Shown: positions 7,974 through 15,678 of the stretch, piece by piece
Position numbering within the stretch: the stretch's first letter is position 1
Layout of the letters: each line of letters opens with the position of its first letter
Made by a program: the position numbers and the translations under genes
The notes under the pieces: generated by a model
Databases searched by the model: none
Told to the model about the DNA's origin: nothing
Seen by the model: the letters and a program-made list of their open reading frames with translations, nothing else
Virus record (IMG/VR): IMGVR_UViG_3300032093_000322
Span: 1-40,083 of that record
Direction: 5' to 3' (one strand)
Length of the DNA stretch: 40,083 bases
Origin: a virus

Positions 7974-8811
7974 TTTCTAGATACCTCAGTTTTTTAAGTC
8001 TAGTAAAAAACCTGTAAGGCTTAATTAATTGTTTAGCATATTCACTACTAAGAAAGTTTCTATATGCATCCCAAGAACTAAGATCGTAATGCCAAGATAA
8101 TTCTACAACTTCTGATGTCTCTTTGTCAATACCTTTTAATGCGGTGGCTAAATCATAATTTTTAGTTTTTATTTTTCGTTTGTCATAATCTTCTATATCT
8201 CTTTTACGAAGTATATCTCTGCAAGAGAAATAGTCTTTTGCATTAAAAGAAAAATTCAAATGTAAATTGTCATGTACAGTTTTACCATCTTTACTAAATA
8301 ATATTTTTTGTTTATTAAACAATCTTGTTCTTATCTTCTTAGCTTCTTCAATTGAATTAAGGGAATATGGAAAAGAGCAATAGAATAATTCTGGTACTGT
8401 CCATTTAGTTAGGAAATATGAAGTACCATAGGCTATTTTAGCACCATACATTACGCTCCACCCAAGACAATCTCTTCTATCTCTATCTCTAGGATGAATT
8501 TGCACATAATAAATCGGTATATCTCTTCTAAGATTATATTTAGTTATATCTTTTTCTGCTGGGTCTATTATAAATTCACCAAGTCTTTTTTTGAGAAGCG
8601 GAATTGTACCAACGTGTGCAACAACCCATATTGTTTCACAGCCAACAGCAGCACATTCAAAAACAGCTTTTTCTACGGCTGTATAGTCTGGAGCGATTGG
8701 CATTAGACTATCGTGCCAAGGCATTTTATAAATGTCCTCTTGACCGGCCACTGGAACAATACCAGCTAAATGTAAAGCTTGTAATGGTTTAAATAAAGGT
8801 TCTGATAGCAT
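7912..8811 (-). CDS. Nucleotidyltransferase-like protein (GT-A/NTP-transferase-type N-terminus)
   Basis: 299 residues. The N-terminal 75 residues (LAGIVPVAGQEDIYKMPW, then DSLMPIAPDYTAVEKAV, CETIWVVAHVG) follow the layout of sugar-phosphate nucleotidyltransferases: a strand with G-I-[VI]-x-A-G, a later P-[IL] segment, a helix starting E-[KR]-A, then a strand and V-V loop. The diagnostic G-G-x-G-[TS]-R loop is degraded to A-G-Q-E-D, so catalytic activity is uncertain. The C-terminal half is charged and unrecognised. It overlaps both neighbours, the middle of a coupled set of unknown genes between thyX and dnaE. It might modify nucleotides or surface sugars, but the substrate cannot be read. 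Confidence 0.6.
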   Translation of the reverse strand: MLSEPLFKPLQALHLAGIVPVAGQEDIYKMPWHDSLMPIAPDYTAVEKAVFECAAVGCETIWVVAHVGTIPLLKKRLGEFIIDPAEKDITKYNLRRDIPIYYVQIHPRDRDRRDCLGWSVMYGAKIAYGTSYFLTKWTVPELFYCSFPYSLNSIEEAKKIRTRLFNKQKILFSKDGKTVHDNLHLNFSFNAKDYFSCRDILRKRDIEDYDKRKIKTKNYDLATALKGIDKETSEVVELSWHYDLSSWDAYRNFLSSEYAKQLIKPYRFFTRLKKLRYLENEQPSREILQQSESVSEKQD

Positions 8812-9571
8812 CTTGTTCGTGCTCTTGCCAATTCCAATTTAACATTTCTATATTAGGTTGTAAATCATGAAACATTATTTTACCATATGATACAACTTCT
8901 CTTCTATTATATCTAATATTAATTGGTCTGTGTTTAACAATGATGCCATTTTTTTTGCCTTTTATTCCAGCGTCTTTCATCATTTTTAAAACTTTGATTC
9001 TTACAATTCCTTGAGAATAATCCTCATGAAAAATATTTGTTGAATCTATTAAAGATACCGCCACACAATCTTTAGAATCGGGCCAATTATGCTGTCTAGC
9101 AGAATTATAAAAATATAATTCGGAAACTAATTCGTCATCGGATGTTAAGAGAGTGTGTTCATGATGCATACCACTTATTACATCAAAATAATCTTGAATT
9201 ATAACTTTATCATTTGTGTGTTCATGATTAGCTGGTAAACCTTCTACTTTATGAGAATCAGAAATATATAATTTATTATATTTAATTTTTAATAATAAAT
9301 TATCAACTGTAACTGCTTTAATAATATCGTCCTCTATTCTGACATTATCTATCTTATTAGCAAAAGGCATATAGCCAGTAAATGCTAGATTAAAAGCAAA
9401 CTTGTTCCAAAGCTCTATCCTATTTTCCCATCCCGGTGTTATATCAAAAGCTATTGGTTTTTGTAGTCTTGTATATATTACATGAGATTTATTATTGTAA
9501 CAATAAGACAGCGCATCTAGATCGCTACCAATAACTAATTTATCATATGATAGTTCTAAGATGCGCTGCAT
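8789..9571 (-). CDS. Hypothetical protein with Rossmann-like N-terminus
   Basis: 260 residues, not recognised. The start (DKLVIGSDLDALSYCYNN) looks like a beta-strand followed by a G-x-x-x-x-A loop and helix, as in dinucleotide-binding folds. The middle is rich in His (HKVEGLPANHEHT, GMHHEHT) and the C-terminus is basic. It overlaps the nucleotidyltransferase-like gene by 23 nt. Its 5' neighbour ends 1 nt before it, so these genes are likely translated in sequence. Fold is a guess from a short motif. Confidence 0.6.
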   Translation of the reverse strand: MQRILELSYDKLVIGSDLDALSYCYNNKSHVIYTRLQKPIAFDITPGWENRIELWNKFAFNLAFTGYMPFANKIDNVRIEDDIIKAVTVDNLLLKIKYNKLYISDSHKVEGLPANHEHTNDKVIIQDYFDVISGMHHEHTLLTSDDELVSELYFYNSARQHNWPDSKDCVAVSLIDSTNIFHEDYSQGIVRIKVLKMMKDAGIKGKKNGIIVKHRPINIRYNRREVVSYGKIMFHDLQPNIEMLNWNWQEHEQDAIRTFI

Positions 9572-9572
9572 G

Positions 9573-10106
9573 TTATTCCCAATAGACTACTTCGCCACGT
9601 TTATATTTTTTTAAGTTTACGTTTGCTTCATTTAGTTCTTCTGTGAAATGCTTATCATATATTTTAAAATAATTATTTGGTAATAAAGCAAAATTTCCTT
9701 GCTCTAATGCTAGCAAAGATAACGGTTTATGCTCTTGCGGGTACCGAGAGAATCCATCATTCCAATCAACAATTATTCCAGTGTGTCTAAATAAGTAATT
9801 TTCTTTAAGAACTTTGCCCGATAAACCATCAAGATATGGAAAATAATTGGTTGTAATTTCTGTGCCCATACAACCCCAAGGCTGTACATAGTTTAATTTA
9901 TCATTTACTTTATTATGATATAACGCAGATAGCGGTAATCCACTCCAATGAGCACCTGTTTGTAATTGTACATGCGTAAGCATTAGTTGACCAGACTTAC
10001 AAAATATACCGTGCAAAATGCCCTCTGTAAATCCAGAGGGCATTTCAGGACCAAGATAACTATTATCTACATAAACATAAAAATGATAGGGTAATGAACT
10101 ATGCAC
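9573..10106 (-). CDS. Hypothetical protein downstream of ThyX
   Basis: 177 residues if it starts at the GTG at 10106, which overlaps the last codons of thyX. A longer frame from 10223 would bury 125 nt in thyX and is less likely. The N-terminus (HFYVYVDNSYLGPEMPSGF) and the segment THVQLQTGAHWSGLPLSAL look like a folded beta-rich enzyme or binding protein, but I recognise no family. A 12-bp perfect hairpin lies within its first third (10016-10045). Confidence 0.55.
   Translation of the reverse strand: MHSSLPYHFYVYVDNSYLGPEMPSGFTEGILHGIFCKSGQLMLTHVQLQTGAHWSGLPLSALYHNKVNDKLNYVQPWGCMGTEITTNYFPYLDGLSGKVLKENYLFRHTGIIVDWNDGFSRYPQEHKPLSLLALEQGNFALLPNNYFKIYDKHFTEELNEANVNLKKYKRGEVVYWE
10016..10045 (-). 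repeat. Perfect 12-bp inverted repeat inside a coding region
   Basis: AAATGCCCTCTG and CAGAGGGCATTT flank a 6-nt loop. The stem is GC-rich against this background. On the minus strand it is followed by TTTTGCACGG, a weak T tract only. It could be an attenuator that lowers transcription after thyX. It also encodes MPSGF and TEGI, so chance plus coding constraint is possible. Confidence 0.5.
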
Positions 10107-10830
10107 TTTTATTCTCGTAATAAGCGTTAATTGTTTCTGGATAAAGCTTTTGGCAAATAGACAACATAGCCTTTGCAACAGCTTGTATCTCCCATTGTGC
10201 GCCTTCGTGCAAACGTAAATCAATAAACTTAAGAATATTATTTAGATTAGCACTTGCATAATATTCTGTATAAAGATTTTGTGGTAATACGCCACGCGCT
10301 TGCTCACGACAAACGCCTTTATTTAGCATCATATTATATATATCTAAAGACATTTTATGATATGCATCTACAAGACAATGCATATCTTCATCTTCGCATG
10401 GAATACATTTAAAAATATATCCATCGTCATATTTATAATCTCCAACTTCAGGATCTATTAATTGTTCAAGATTACTAGCTTGTCTATTATTAGAATGTTG
10501 TGTTCTAAAATGTTTTGGCTGATAAAACTCTAGACTTTCTGCGGTATATCTACGAGAGATTTCATTATAAGACCATGTACGATGTCTGTGATGCTGTGAA
10601 CGAATAAATAATGGTACCTTAACTCTAAAGGTAACAAAACAATGTTCAAGAACAGATGTATGGCGATGTTTAATCAAATAACGAATAAGTTTTTTATCTT
10701 TATCGTCTAATTGTTCTTTATGTACACCAAACGATACACGCGCACTATTAACAATAGTTAAATCATCGCCAACAAAATCCACAAGTTCTACTTTGCCAAT
10801 ATTATCATCATACAAATATACTGTTTCCAT
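10099..10830 (-). CDS. thyX: Flavin-dependent thymidylate synthase ThyX
   Basis: 243 residues, the usual size for ThyX. The signature R-H-R-x7-S is present in HHRHRTWSYNEISRRY, together with the upstream FRVKVPLFIRSQ strand and a C-terminal region LRLHEGAQWEIQAVAKAM. ThyX makes dTMP from dUMP using methylene-tetrahydrofolate, NADPH and FAD, with no sequence similarity to ThyA. In this genome dUMP would come from the dUTPase and the deaminase. The start at 10830 follows the GroES-like gene by 7 nt. Confidence 0.96.
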   Translation of the reverse strand: METVYLYDDNIGKVELVDFVGDDLTIVNSARVSFGVHKEQLDDKDKKLIRYLIKHRHTSVLEHCFVTFRVKVPLFIRSQHHRHRTWSYNEISRRYTAESLEFYQPKHFRTQHSNNRQASNLEQLIDPEVGDYKYDDGYIFKCIPCEDEDMHCLVDAYHKMSLDIYNMMLNKGVCREQARGVLPQNLYTEYYASANLNNILKFIDLRLHEGAQWEIQAVAKAMLSICQKLYPETINAYYENKSA

Positions 10831-10837
10831 TATTCAC

Positions 10838-11122
10838 CTATTCTAGAAAGATACCACAAACACTATGCTCTGGAACAAGATACATGAGCTTACCCATAAC
10901 TTTAACCTCTTCTACCATTTGCGATGGCACAAGAATAAGTTTATTTTTTAAACCATTGGTAGAATATTCTGAACCACCGCTGGCTTTAATAAGTCTCATT
11001 AATTTATGACTTTCAACCTTTTTGTAGTCTTCCGGTAAAAGGAAAGCAGAGGATTTCTCCTCTGCCTTTTGCTCTTCTACTGACTCTACCAAAAGATATT
11101 TATTCTTTGGATAGAATTCCAT
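10838..11122 (-). CDS. GroES-like co-chaperonin
   Basis: 94 residues, the length of GroES (97) and T4 gp31 (111). The order of segments fits the GroES barrel: an initial strand (NKYLLVESVEEQ), a loop with E-rich and LPEDY residues at the mobile-loop position, and a strand/loop with GLKNKLILVPSQM where GroES has its Gly-Asp-x-V strand. The C-terminus (YLVPEHSVCGIFLE) corresponds to the final dome/strand ending I-[LV]-A. Phage co-chaperonins partner with host GroEL to fold large capsid proteins. Sequence identity to GroES is low, so this rests on pattern and size. An 8-bp stem with a GAAA loop occurs in its coding sequence (11046-11065). Confidence 0.6.
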   Translation of the reverse strand: MEFYPKNKYLLVESVEEQKAEEKSSAFLLPEDYKKVESHKLMRLIKASGGSEYSTNGLKNKLILVPSQMVEEVKVMGKLMYLVPEHSVCGIFLE

Positions 11123-11131
11123 TTATGTCTC

Positions 11132-11395
11132 CTATGGCGCAGTTACAGTCTTGTATGCTTGCTCAAGCTGAGAGAAATCAGTTTGATCCTTCATAAGACG
11201 ATAAGCCTTCATGACGTTTTTCATTTCGTCTTTTGTTAGCCAACCGTTTTCTACATAGTTCTTACGCATATCTCGACGTTGTTCCTTGTATGGTTCCATA
11301 GCTTGCTCAATAGCGACCATAGCACGAACATAATCCTTGATACGCTCTTCCTTAGACTTTGGCTTATCAGTAACATTATCAACGCTGTATGACAT
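11132..11395 (-). CDS. Hypothetical small helical protein
   Basis: 87 residues, almost entirely helical and charged, with a conserved-looking core (MEPYKEQRRDMRKNY then VENGWLTKDEMKN). A strong GGAG site precedes the ATG. The arrangement of helix, Asn-Gly-Trp turn and helix loosely resembles small nucleoid-associated proteins of the GapR type, but I do not consider that established. It sits between two other small genes in the operon that begins at 11646. Confidence 0.6.
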   Translation of the reverse strand: MSYSVDNVTDKPKSKEERIKDYVRAMVAIEQAMEPYKEQRRDMRKNYVENGWLTKDEMKNVMKAYRLMKDQTDFSQLEQAYKTVTAP

Positions 11396-11403
11396 ATATT
11401 CTC

Positions 11404-11646
11404 CTAACGGTTAGATACTTTTTGGATTTCTCCAAGAAGGTAACGATACTTCTCTTCCAGTTTACCACGCTCTTGTGCTTCTTGCAAGTGATCCAACCTA
11501 ACTTTTATTCCTGAATCTTTATTATCGACTATAAGTTTACGGTAGAATCCAAAATCATCAGACATATAATATGATTCATGCGAAAATCGAATCTCATGAT
11601 TAGAACGCTTTGTTAATTCATTTTCAATAATTTTTAAATTAAACAT
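11404..11646 (-). CDS. Hypothetical protein, first gene after the promoter/terminator at 11.68 kb
   Basis: 80 residues starting MFNLKIIENELTKRSNHEI. I chose the ATG at 11646 because GGAGG lies 5 nt before it; a TTG 12 nt upstream would overlap that site. Not recognised. It is the first gene of a group (11646 to about 7.7 kb) that appears to begin from a sigma-70-like promoter in the preceding terminator hairpin. Confidence 0.65.
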   Translation of the reverse strand: MFNLKIIENELTKRSNHEIRFSHESYYMSDDFGFYRKLIVDNKDSGIKVRLDHLQEAQERGKLEEKYRYLLGEIQKVSNR

Positions 11647-11660
11647 AGCTTCCTCCAAAT

Positions 11661-11693
11661 AAAAACTGCACCATGCAATATAACATGGTGCAG
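11661..11693 (-). terminator. Rho-independent terminator after leader protein B
   Basis: Minus strand: CTGCACCATG, 8-nt loop, CATGGTGCAG, then TTTTTATTT. The 10-bp perfect stem and T tract lie 23 nt past the stop at 11717. The loop contains a -10-like TATATT (see promoter at 11677-11705). Confidence 0.85.
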
Positions 11694-11705
11694 TAATGTT
11701 GTAAA
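11677..11705 (-). promoter_or_regulatory. Sigma-70-like promoter nested in the terminator hairpin
   Basis: Minus strand TTTACA (11700-11705), 17-nt spacer, TATATT (11677-11682). Each box matches consensus at 5 of 6. The -10 lies in the hairpin loop, so a transcript starting about 7 nt on would begin in the right arm and could not form the terminator. It would express the 11646 gene and those after it. Inferred from sequence only. Confidence 0.55.
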
Positions 11706-11716
11706 GAAAAAATTAT

Positions 11717-12988
11717 TTATTTTTCTTCATCTGATATTTCTGAATCATCAAATTTGTCAGATTTTTTACCTAAAATAGATCTTAAAGATTTATTAAAATC
11801 ACTTAATTTATCATCTTCTGGTTCTGTTTCGGGCTTATCTATTTCTGGTGGCTCACCAGATGTTCTTTTAACAAATTCATCTTTACTGATTTTTTCAGTT
11901 TTCATGCTATTTTTAGAAAACTTTAAAGTTACAGTTTTAGGTTTTTGTTGTAATAATAAAGAATTTATAGCTTTATTGGTTTCTTCGGTCTTTTGAGAAC
12001 TAGTACCGTCTTTTTTAAATTCATCAAAACCTAAATCATTATAGGTAAAATAAGTTGCTGAAGCATCTATAATTTCATACTCTTCTGGATTGTCTTTAGA
12101 TGGTCTAGTAATACCTGTAATTATTAAAGATACAGGTACAAAACCATGATAATATCTTTCTTTTTTGATCTCTAATTTATCATCAACTATTTTTGATAAC
12201 TTTAAAGTTTTTTTATAATTATCAATACTTTCATTATAACTTTTTATAGCTTTTGGACTATCACCGTACTTTGTATCTCTTTCCCATTCTAAATGCTCAA
12301 TATATCTTTTAAAATCATCAAGATCATAGGAGTTTATATATTTTTGTTTATATTGTTCTGATTCTGCGCCAATTTTAAATCTCCAAAAAGCTCTTAAGAA
12401 AACTGATGGGTCATAATCTGTTAATTTTCTTGCTCTTTTTTCTGAATCGTATCTACCAGTTTTTATGGTACCTATATCTGGCTGCATTACTGGCGGCATC
12501 GGTACTGTTCTTTGTCCATATTCATCTTTATATTTATCTATTTCGTACCTTGGATCACCACCAGAACCTATTGTTGTACCATAATATTCATACTGTAATC
12601 CCGTTAAACCATTTAATTCAGGAACCATATCAATTATATTCTTTAAATAAGAATACATTACTCCTCTACTGTTGCCTCCATCTCCTATATTTACAACTTT
12701 TCTTGCAGCGGCAGTAAAGCGTTCCTCTTCTAATGTAGATTTATTAGAATCAAAATGGGTAACGGCACTAATAAATTCTTTTATCTGATCCGGGGTAAGA
12801 TTATATTCTCGTAATGTGCTGTTTTCTTGCTCATCGTCTAAAAGATAATAAAAGGTAATAGATTTATCTATTGGCTTTGGTTTAGCTTTAGGTTTAATTT
12901 TAGTAGGTGGTTTTTTTGGTGGTCCTTGAAGCTCTTTTATCAATTCTTCTAAAATTATTTTTTTTAAATATGATTTATGGATTTTCAT
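11717..12988 (-). CDS. Leader-bearing protein B (MKIxK...IIxEEL N-terminus)
   Basis: 423 residues. The N-terminus MKIHKSYLKKIILEELIKEL shares the leader of proteins A and C. It is followed by a Pro/Lys linker (residues 23-42) and a long body (about 45-360) with mixed helices and strands, then an acidic C-terminus ending DDSEISDEEK. No known domain or catalytic motif is apparent. It lies 21 nt after leader protein C and ends at a strong terminator, so the two form a two-gene late-type unit headed by the motif at 13766-13775. Leader cleavage after I12-L-E14 or I17-K-E19 is possible by analogy with T4 prohead protease sites. Function unknown. Confidence 0.7.
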   Translation of the reverse strand: MKIHKSYLKKIILEELIKELQGPPKKPPTKIKPKAKPKPIDKSITFYYLLDDEQENSTLREYNLTPDQIKEFISAVTHFDSNKSTLEEERFTAAARKVVNIGDGGNSRGVMYSYLKNIIDMVPELNGLTGLQYEYYGTTIGSGGDPRYEIDKYKDEYGQRTVPMPPVMQPDIGTIKTGRYDSEKRARKLTDYDPSVFLRAFWRFKIGAESEQYKQKYINSYDLDDFKRYIEHLEWERDTKYGDSPKAIKSYNESIDNYKKTLKLSKIVDDKLEIKKERYYHGFVPVSLIITGITRPSKDNPEEYEIIDASATYFTYNDLGFDEFKKDGTSSQKTEETNKAINSLLLQQKPKTVTLKFSKNSMKTEKISKDEFVKRTSGEPPEIDKPETEPEDDKLSDFNKSLRSILGKKSDKFDDSEISDEEK

Positions 12989-13009
12989 TATTTTTCTGAA
13001 GTTTATAAA

Positions 13010-13732
13010 CTATTCCGGTAATGCTAAAGAAGCAACTTTATTCTTTACAGCACCTTTTTTATAATCTGATATTAATATAGCCATTTTAGTTAATTGAAAT
13101 CCAAAATTTTCAGCATCTATCATAATTTGATCAGTTTGTTTAAGTTGTGATACATAAGAGGCATCTGAGCGAGCCATAAAACTTCCGGGTTGTACATATT
13201 TTTCATCTGCTGGTAGTTGTTCATCAAACTCATTCTTACCTGATTTATCGAAATTAGTAAATCTAGAGATATTAGCTTTTATTTTTTGTTTAATATCATT
13301 AATATCGATTTTTTTATCTTTATACATATTTTCAATTACTTTTTCAAATTCTGGTTTGTCCATGTTTTCTAAAACAGACTCAACAACATCTAGACCATAT
13401 GGTATGCTCATATATTCGTCTTTTTGACCGGGATAAACATATGCCCTATTAATACCACCTCGCGGTTTTAATCTAACAGATAAAGCGGTTTTAGCACTTG
13501 CAAATCGATCTCTTGCAGCTTCTTTTTGTCTCTCTCTTTCTTCTTCAGCGCTTTTTTCGGCAGCTATTTCTTCCTTTGATTTACCGGGTACAGGAACAAG
13601 TTTAGGAGCATTTGGATCTACGTATTCTGGCTCGGGGTCATCCAAGTAAGGAAGAGGAGCACCATATTCTTTAACTACTCGTTTTAATTCTTCATTAATA
13701 ACTTTATTTAAAAACTTTTTTGAAATTTTCAT
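13010..13732 (-). CDS. Leader-bearing protein C (MKIxK...VIxEEL N-terminus)
   Basis: 240 residues from the ATG at 13732, 6 nt after GGAG; an upstream in-frame TTG lies inside that site and was rejected. The leader MKISKKFLNKVINEELKRVV matches proteins A and B at M-K-I-x-K, L8, I12, E14-E15-L16. A Pro/Asp-rich linker follows (residues 23-60), then a Lys/Glu-rich helix (KSKEEIAAEKSAEEERERQ) and a mixed domain. First gene of the B/C unit. Its promoter-like motif lies inside a 13-bp hairpin after the RNR gene. Unknown function; a late, head-associated protein is the best inference. Confidence 0.7.
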   Translation of the reverse strand: MKISKKFLNKVINEELKRVVKEYGAPLPYLDDPEPEYVDPNAPKLVPVPGKSKEEIAAEKSAEEERERQKEAARDRFASAKTALSVRLKPRGGINRAYVYPGQKDEYMSIPYGLDVVESVLENMDKPEFEKVIENMYKDKKIDINDIKQKIKANISRFTNFDKSGKNEFDEQLPADEKYVQPGSFMARSDASYVSQLKQTDQIMIDAENFGFQLTKMAILISDYKKGAVKNKVASLALPE

Positions 13733-13750
13733 ATTTTTCTCCAATAAAAT

Positions 13751-13783
13751 GCCTAAAATACTAATATAAATAGTATTTTAGGC
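13751..13783 (-). terminator. Hairpin after the RNR gene, terminator-like
   Basis: A perfect 13-bp inverted repeat, GCCTAAAATACTA / TAGTATTTTAGGC with a 7-nt loop, lies 19 nt after the RNR stop. On the minus strand ATTTTATT follows. The stem is AT-rich and the T tract imperfect, so strength is uncertain. It holds the late-type motif in its left arm and loop. Confidence 0.6.
13766..13775 (-). promoter_or_regulatory. Candidate late promoter motif TACTATTTAT, inside a hairpin
   Basis: Exact copy of the 10-mer. Five bases are in the left arm of the 13751-13783 hairpin and five in its loop, 33 nt before the ATG of leader protein C. A transcript starting just downstream would lack the left arm, as in the nested promoters at 11677-11705 and 20301-20330. 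Confidence 0.55.
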
Positions 13784-13802
13784 AAGTAAAAACAAATATT
13801 TT

Positions 13803-15665
13803 TTATTTAATTGGACAAGCGCCGCCTTCACATTCAAGTGAACTTAATAAATCACCATCTCCTACACCATTATCAATATTAATTGGTTTAATTTTAGCAG
13901 ATAGTTTTTCATATTGTTCTTTGCTGATTTTTTCTTTTGGTGCTTGTTTAAAACCATGTTCGCTGTGACAAAGAAAAGAAATGGTCTTAAGATATTTAAG
14001 ATTATCTTTTAACCAAGTTTTTAATTCTTCAAGTTCACTTTGCTTATAATATACAGTTACAGATACAGCTTGGTCTGCCCAGTGTTTTTGTGCCATTTTA
14101 ACAACATCTAATTGTTTCCACGTAGTCCAATCTTCATCAGCTACAGGCGCGTTTTCTGGTGCGGCTACATAGAAATCTACAACTTGTGTATTATGGTCTA
14201 ATGTGCCATCAAAACGGATTGTTGGTTCCATATAATGACCGGCTTCACGTAATAATGGCAACAGGGGATCGCTACCAGCAAAACGTACACGCTGAATAAT
14301 ATAGCGTGAGTACGCTGGATGTACGCCTTCATAACAATCCATTACTTTGCTAATAGTGCCACTTGGTTTGATAACTGTAGTGCGAATACTTTCTGGGATA
14401 TTTAATTCCTTAGAATATTCTATATTTTCTTTTTGTATTGCCGCATAAGCGCGGTCAAGTGATTCTGGGTTAAATAGATCACTCTGTAGGCAACCAGTAA
14501 TACCAGTACCAATTCTGCGATTACGTTTAACAACAGCATCACATTTTGGTTGGTGATATTTTTCCATTGTTACGCGTTTACCCCAACGATGCATAAGTTT
14601 AGCAGCTTCTATAAATTCTTCTTCGTTTAATAGATTTGGTAGAGCAATTTCTTGAAGATTGCAAGGCTCACCATCTTCTAGTGTAGCTTCAGCGCAAGGA
14701 TTTACACCAATAGCACTATCTGCTTTTAATTCACCCATACGAGCAAATTTCTGGATATTCTTACGATTTACAATACCAAATGGCTCACCTTGTTCATAGG
14801 TTTTCCAAAATAGTGGATGCAAATCTTCTACATCGTCTACAACAACAGAATAATTTGCCATCGCACGTTGAGTAGGAATATTACCTAAATCCCAACGTTT
14901 AGCCTTTAAGTATTCCTTATCCCAAGGATCACCAAGAATAATAATAGCTGAACGACGAACGTTACCAGCTACAACCATTTCTCCAATTGAACAAAGAATA
15001 TCTGCTGCATCTACTGGACGTAAATGTTTGCCTTCACGGGATTTTAAAATAGCTACTAGTTTATCAACATAAGAAATTAAAGGTTTTGGACCGCTTGATG
15101 TTCCGCCGAACCCTTGGATCGGTTCACCAGCAGCACGAATACAAACCGTAGAATAAGAAAAGGATTTACCAGTAACAAAATATGATTCTAATACACGACG
15201 AGTTAATTCATTCCAACCTTCACGGGAGTCTGGAACAATAAAATCGGCATCTTTGCTATCTCTGTTTAAGATAGAAACATCTTTTTTTAATTTTGGTAGT
15301 TTACTGACAAAGCGATGTTCAACGCTCATGCCTACACCACCACCAAGCATTAGCAAATCCTGTGCTAATACAAAGTTATTCCATTCATCACTAGCTACAA
15401 ACCAACAATTGTTAAGAGCAACACCACCAAGTTTTTTATGACTTGGAGCGCCGCTATACCACCAACCACGCCCTGCTGGTCCAGCTTTACGATTAAGTAA
15501 ATAATAACGCAAACGCTCTATTTCTTTTGCTGATACATTATGTCCCTGAACATTACCAGATATAACACGCTCCACAGTATCATTCCAATTTTCAAGAACA
15601 CCAGTATCTTTACGAGCATACGTGCGTTTATAAACAACTTTTGCAAGGTTGGACCAGTTAGACAT
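13803..15665 (-). CDS. nrdJ: Class II (adenosylcobalamin-dependent) ribonucleotide reductase, monomeric type
   Basis: 620 residues, shorter than Lactobacillus RTPR (about 739). Its N-terminus (RTYARKDTGVLENWNDTV) resembles that monomeric triphosphate-reductase group. Active-site residues: C87 in NNCWF and C335 in EPCNLQEI as the redox pair, and the radical cysteine and glutamate in NPCAEATLEDG (C324, E326). The C-terminal CEGGAC (C612, C617) is the swinging dithiol that passes electrons from thioredoxin, encoded next door. Class II enzymes need vitamin B12 coenzyme but no oxygen or small subunit, and none is encoded here. It makes deoxynucleotides for phage DNA. The mature length argues that no intein or intron is present. 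Confidence 0.93.
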   Translation of the reverse strand: MSNWSNLAKVVYKRTYARKDTGVLENWNDTVERVISGNVQGHNVSAKEIERLRYYLLNRKAGPAGRGWWYSGAPSHKKLGGVALNNCWFVASDEWNNFVLAQDLLMLGGGVGMSVEHRFVSKLPKLKKDVSILNRDSKDADFIVPDSREGWNELTRRVLESYFVTGKSFSYSTVCIRAAGEPIQGFGGTSSGPKPLISYVDKLVAILKSREGKHLRPVDAADILCSIGEMVVAGNVRRSAIIILGDPWDKEYLKAKRWDLGNIPTQRAMANYSVVVDDVEDLHPLFWKTYEQGEPFGIVNRKNIQKFARMGELKADSAIGVNPCAEATLEDGEPCNLQEIALPNLLNEEEFIEAAKLMHRWGKRVTMEKYHQPKCDAVVKRNRRIGTGITGCLQSDLFNPESLDRAYAAIQKENIEYSKELNIPESIRTTVIKPSGTISKVMDCYEGVHPAYSRYIIQRVRFAGSDPLLPLLREAGHYMEPTIRFDGTLDHNTQVVDFYVAAPENAPVADEDWTTWKQLDVVKMAQKHWADQAVSVTVYYKQSELEELKTWLKDNLKYLKTISFLCHSEHGFKQAPKEKISKEQYEKLSAKIKPINIDNGVGDGDLLSSLECEGGACPIK

Positions 15666-15678
15666 TTTATATTACTCC

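Noticed and set aside
10107-10223. N-terminal extension of the 9573 gene into thyX
   Set aside because: It would overlap thyX by 125 nt, and the encoded stretch looks like out-of-frame ThyX; a GTG at 10106 gives normal coupling.
11046-11065. 8-bp hairpin with GAAA loop in the GroES-like gene
   Set aside because: No T tract or gene boundary nearby; encodes a Glu/Ser stretch, so probably chance.
13803-15665. Intein or intron in RNR
   Set aside because: The protein is continuous and shorter than the family, with catalytic motifs evenly spaced; no homing endonuclease motif.
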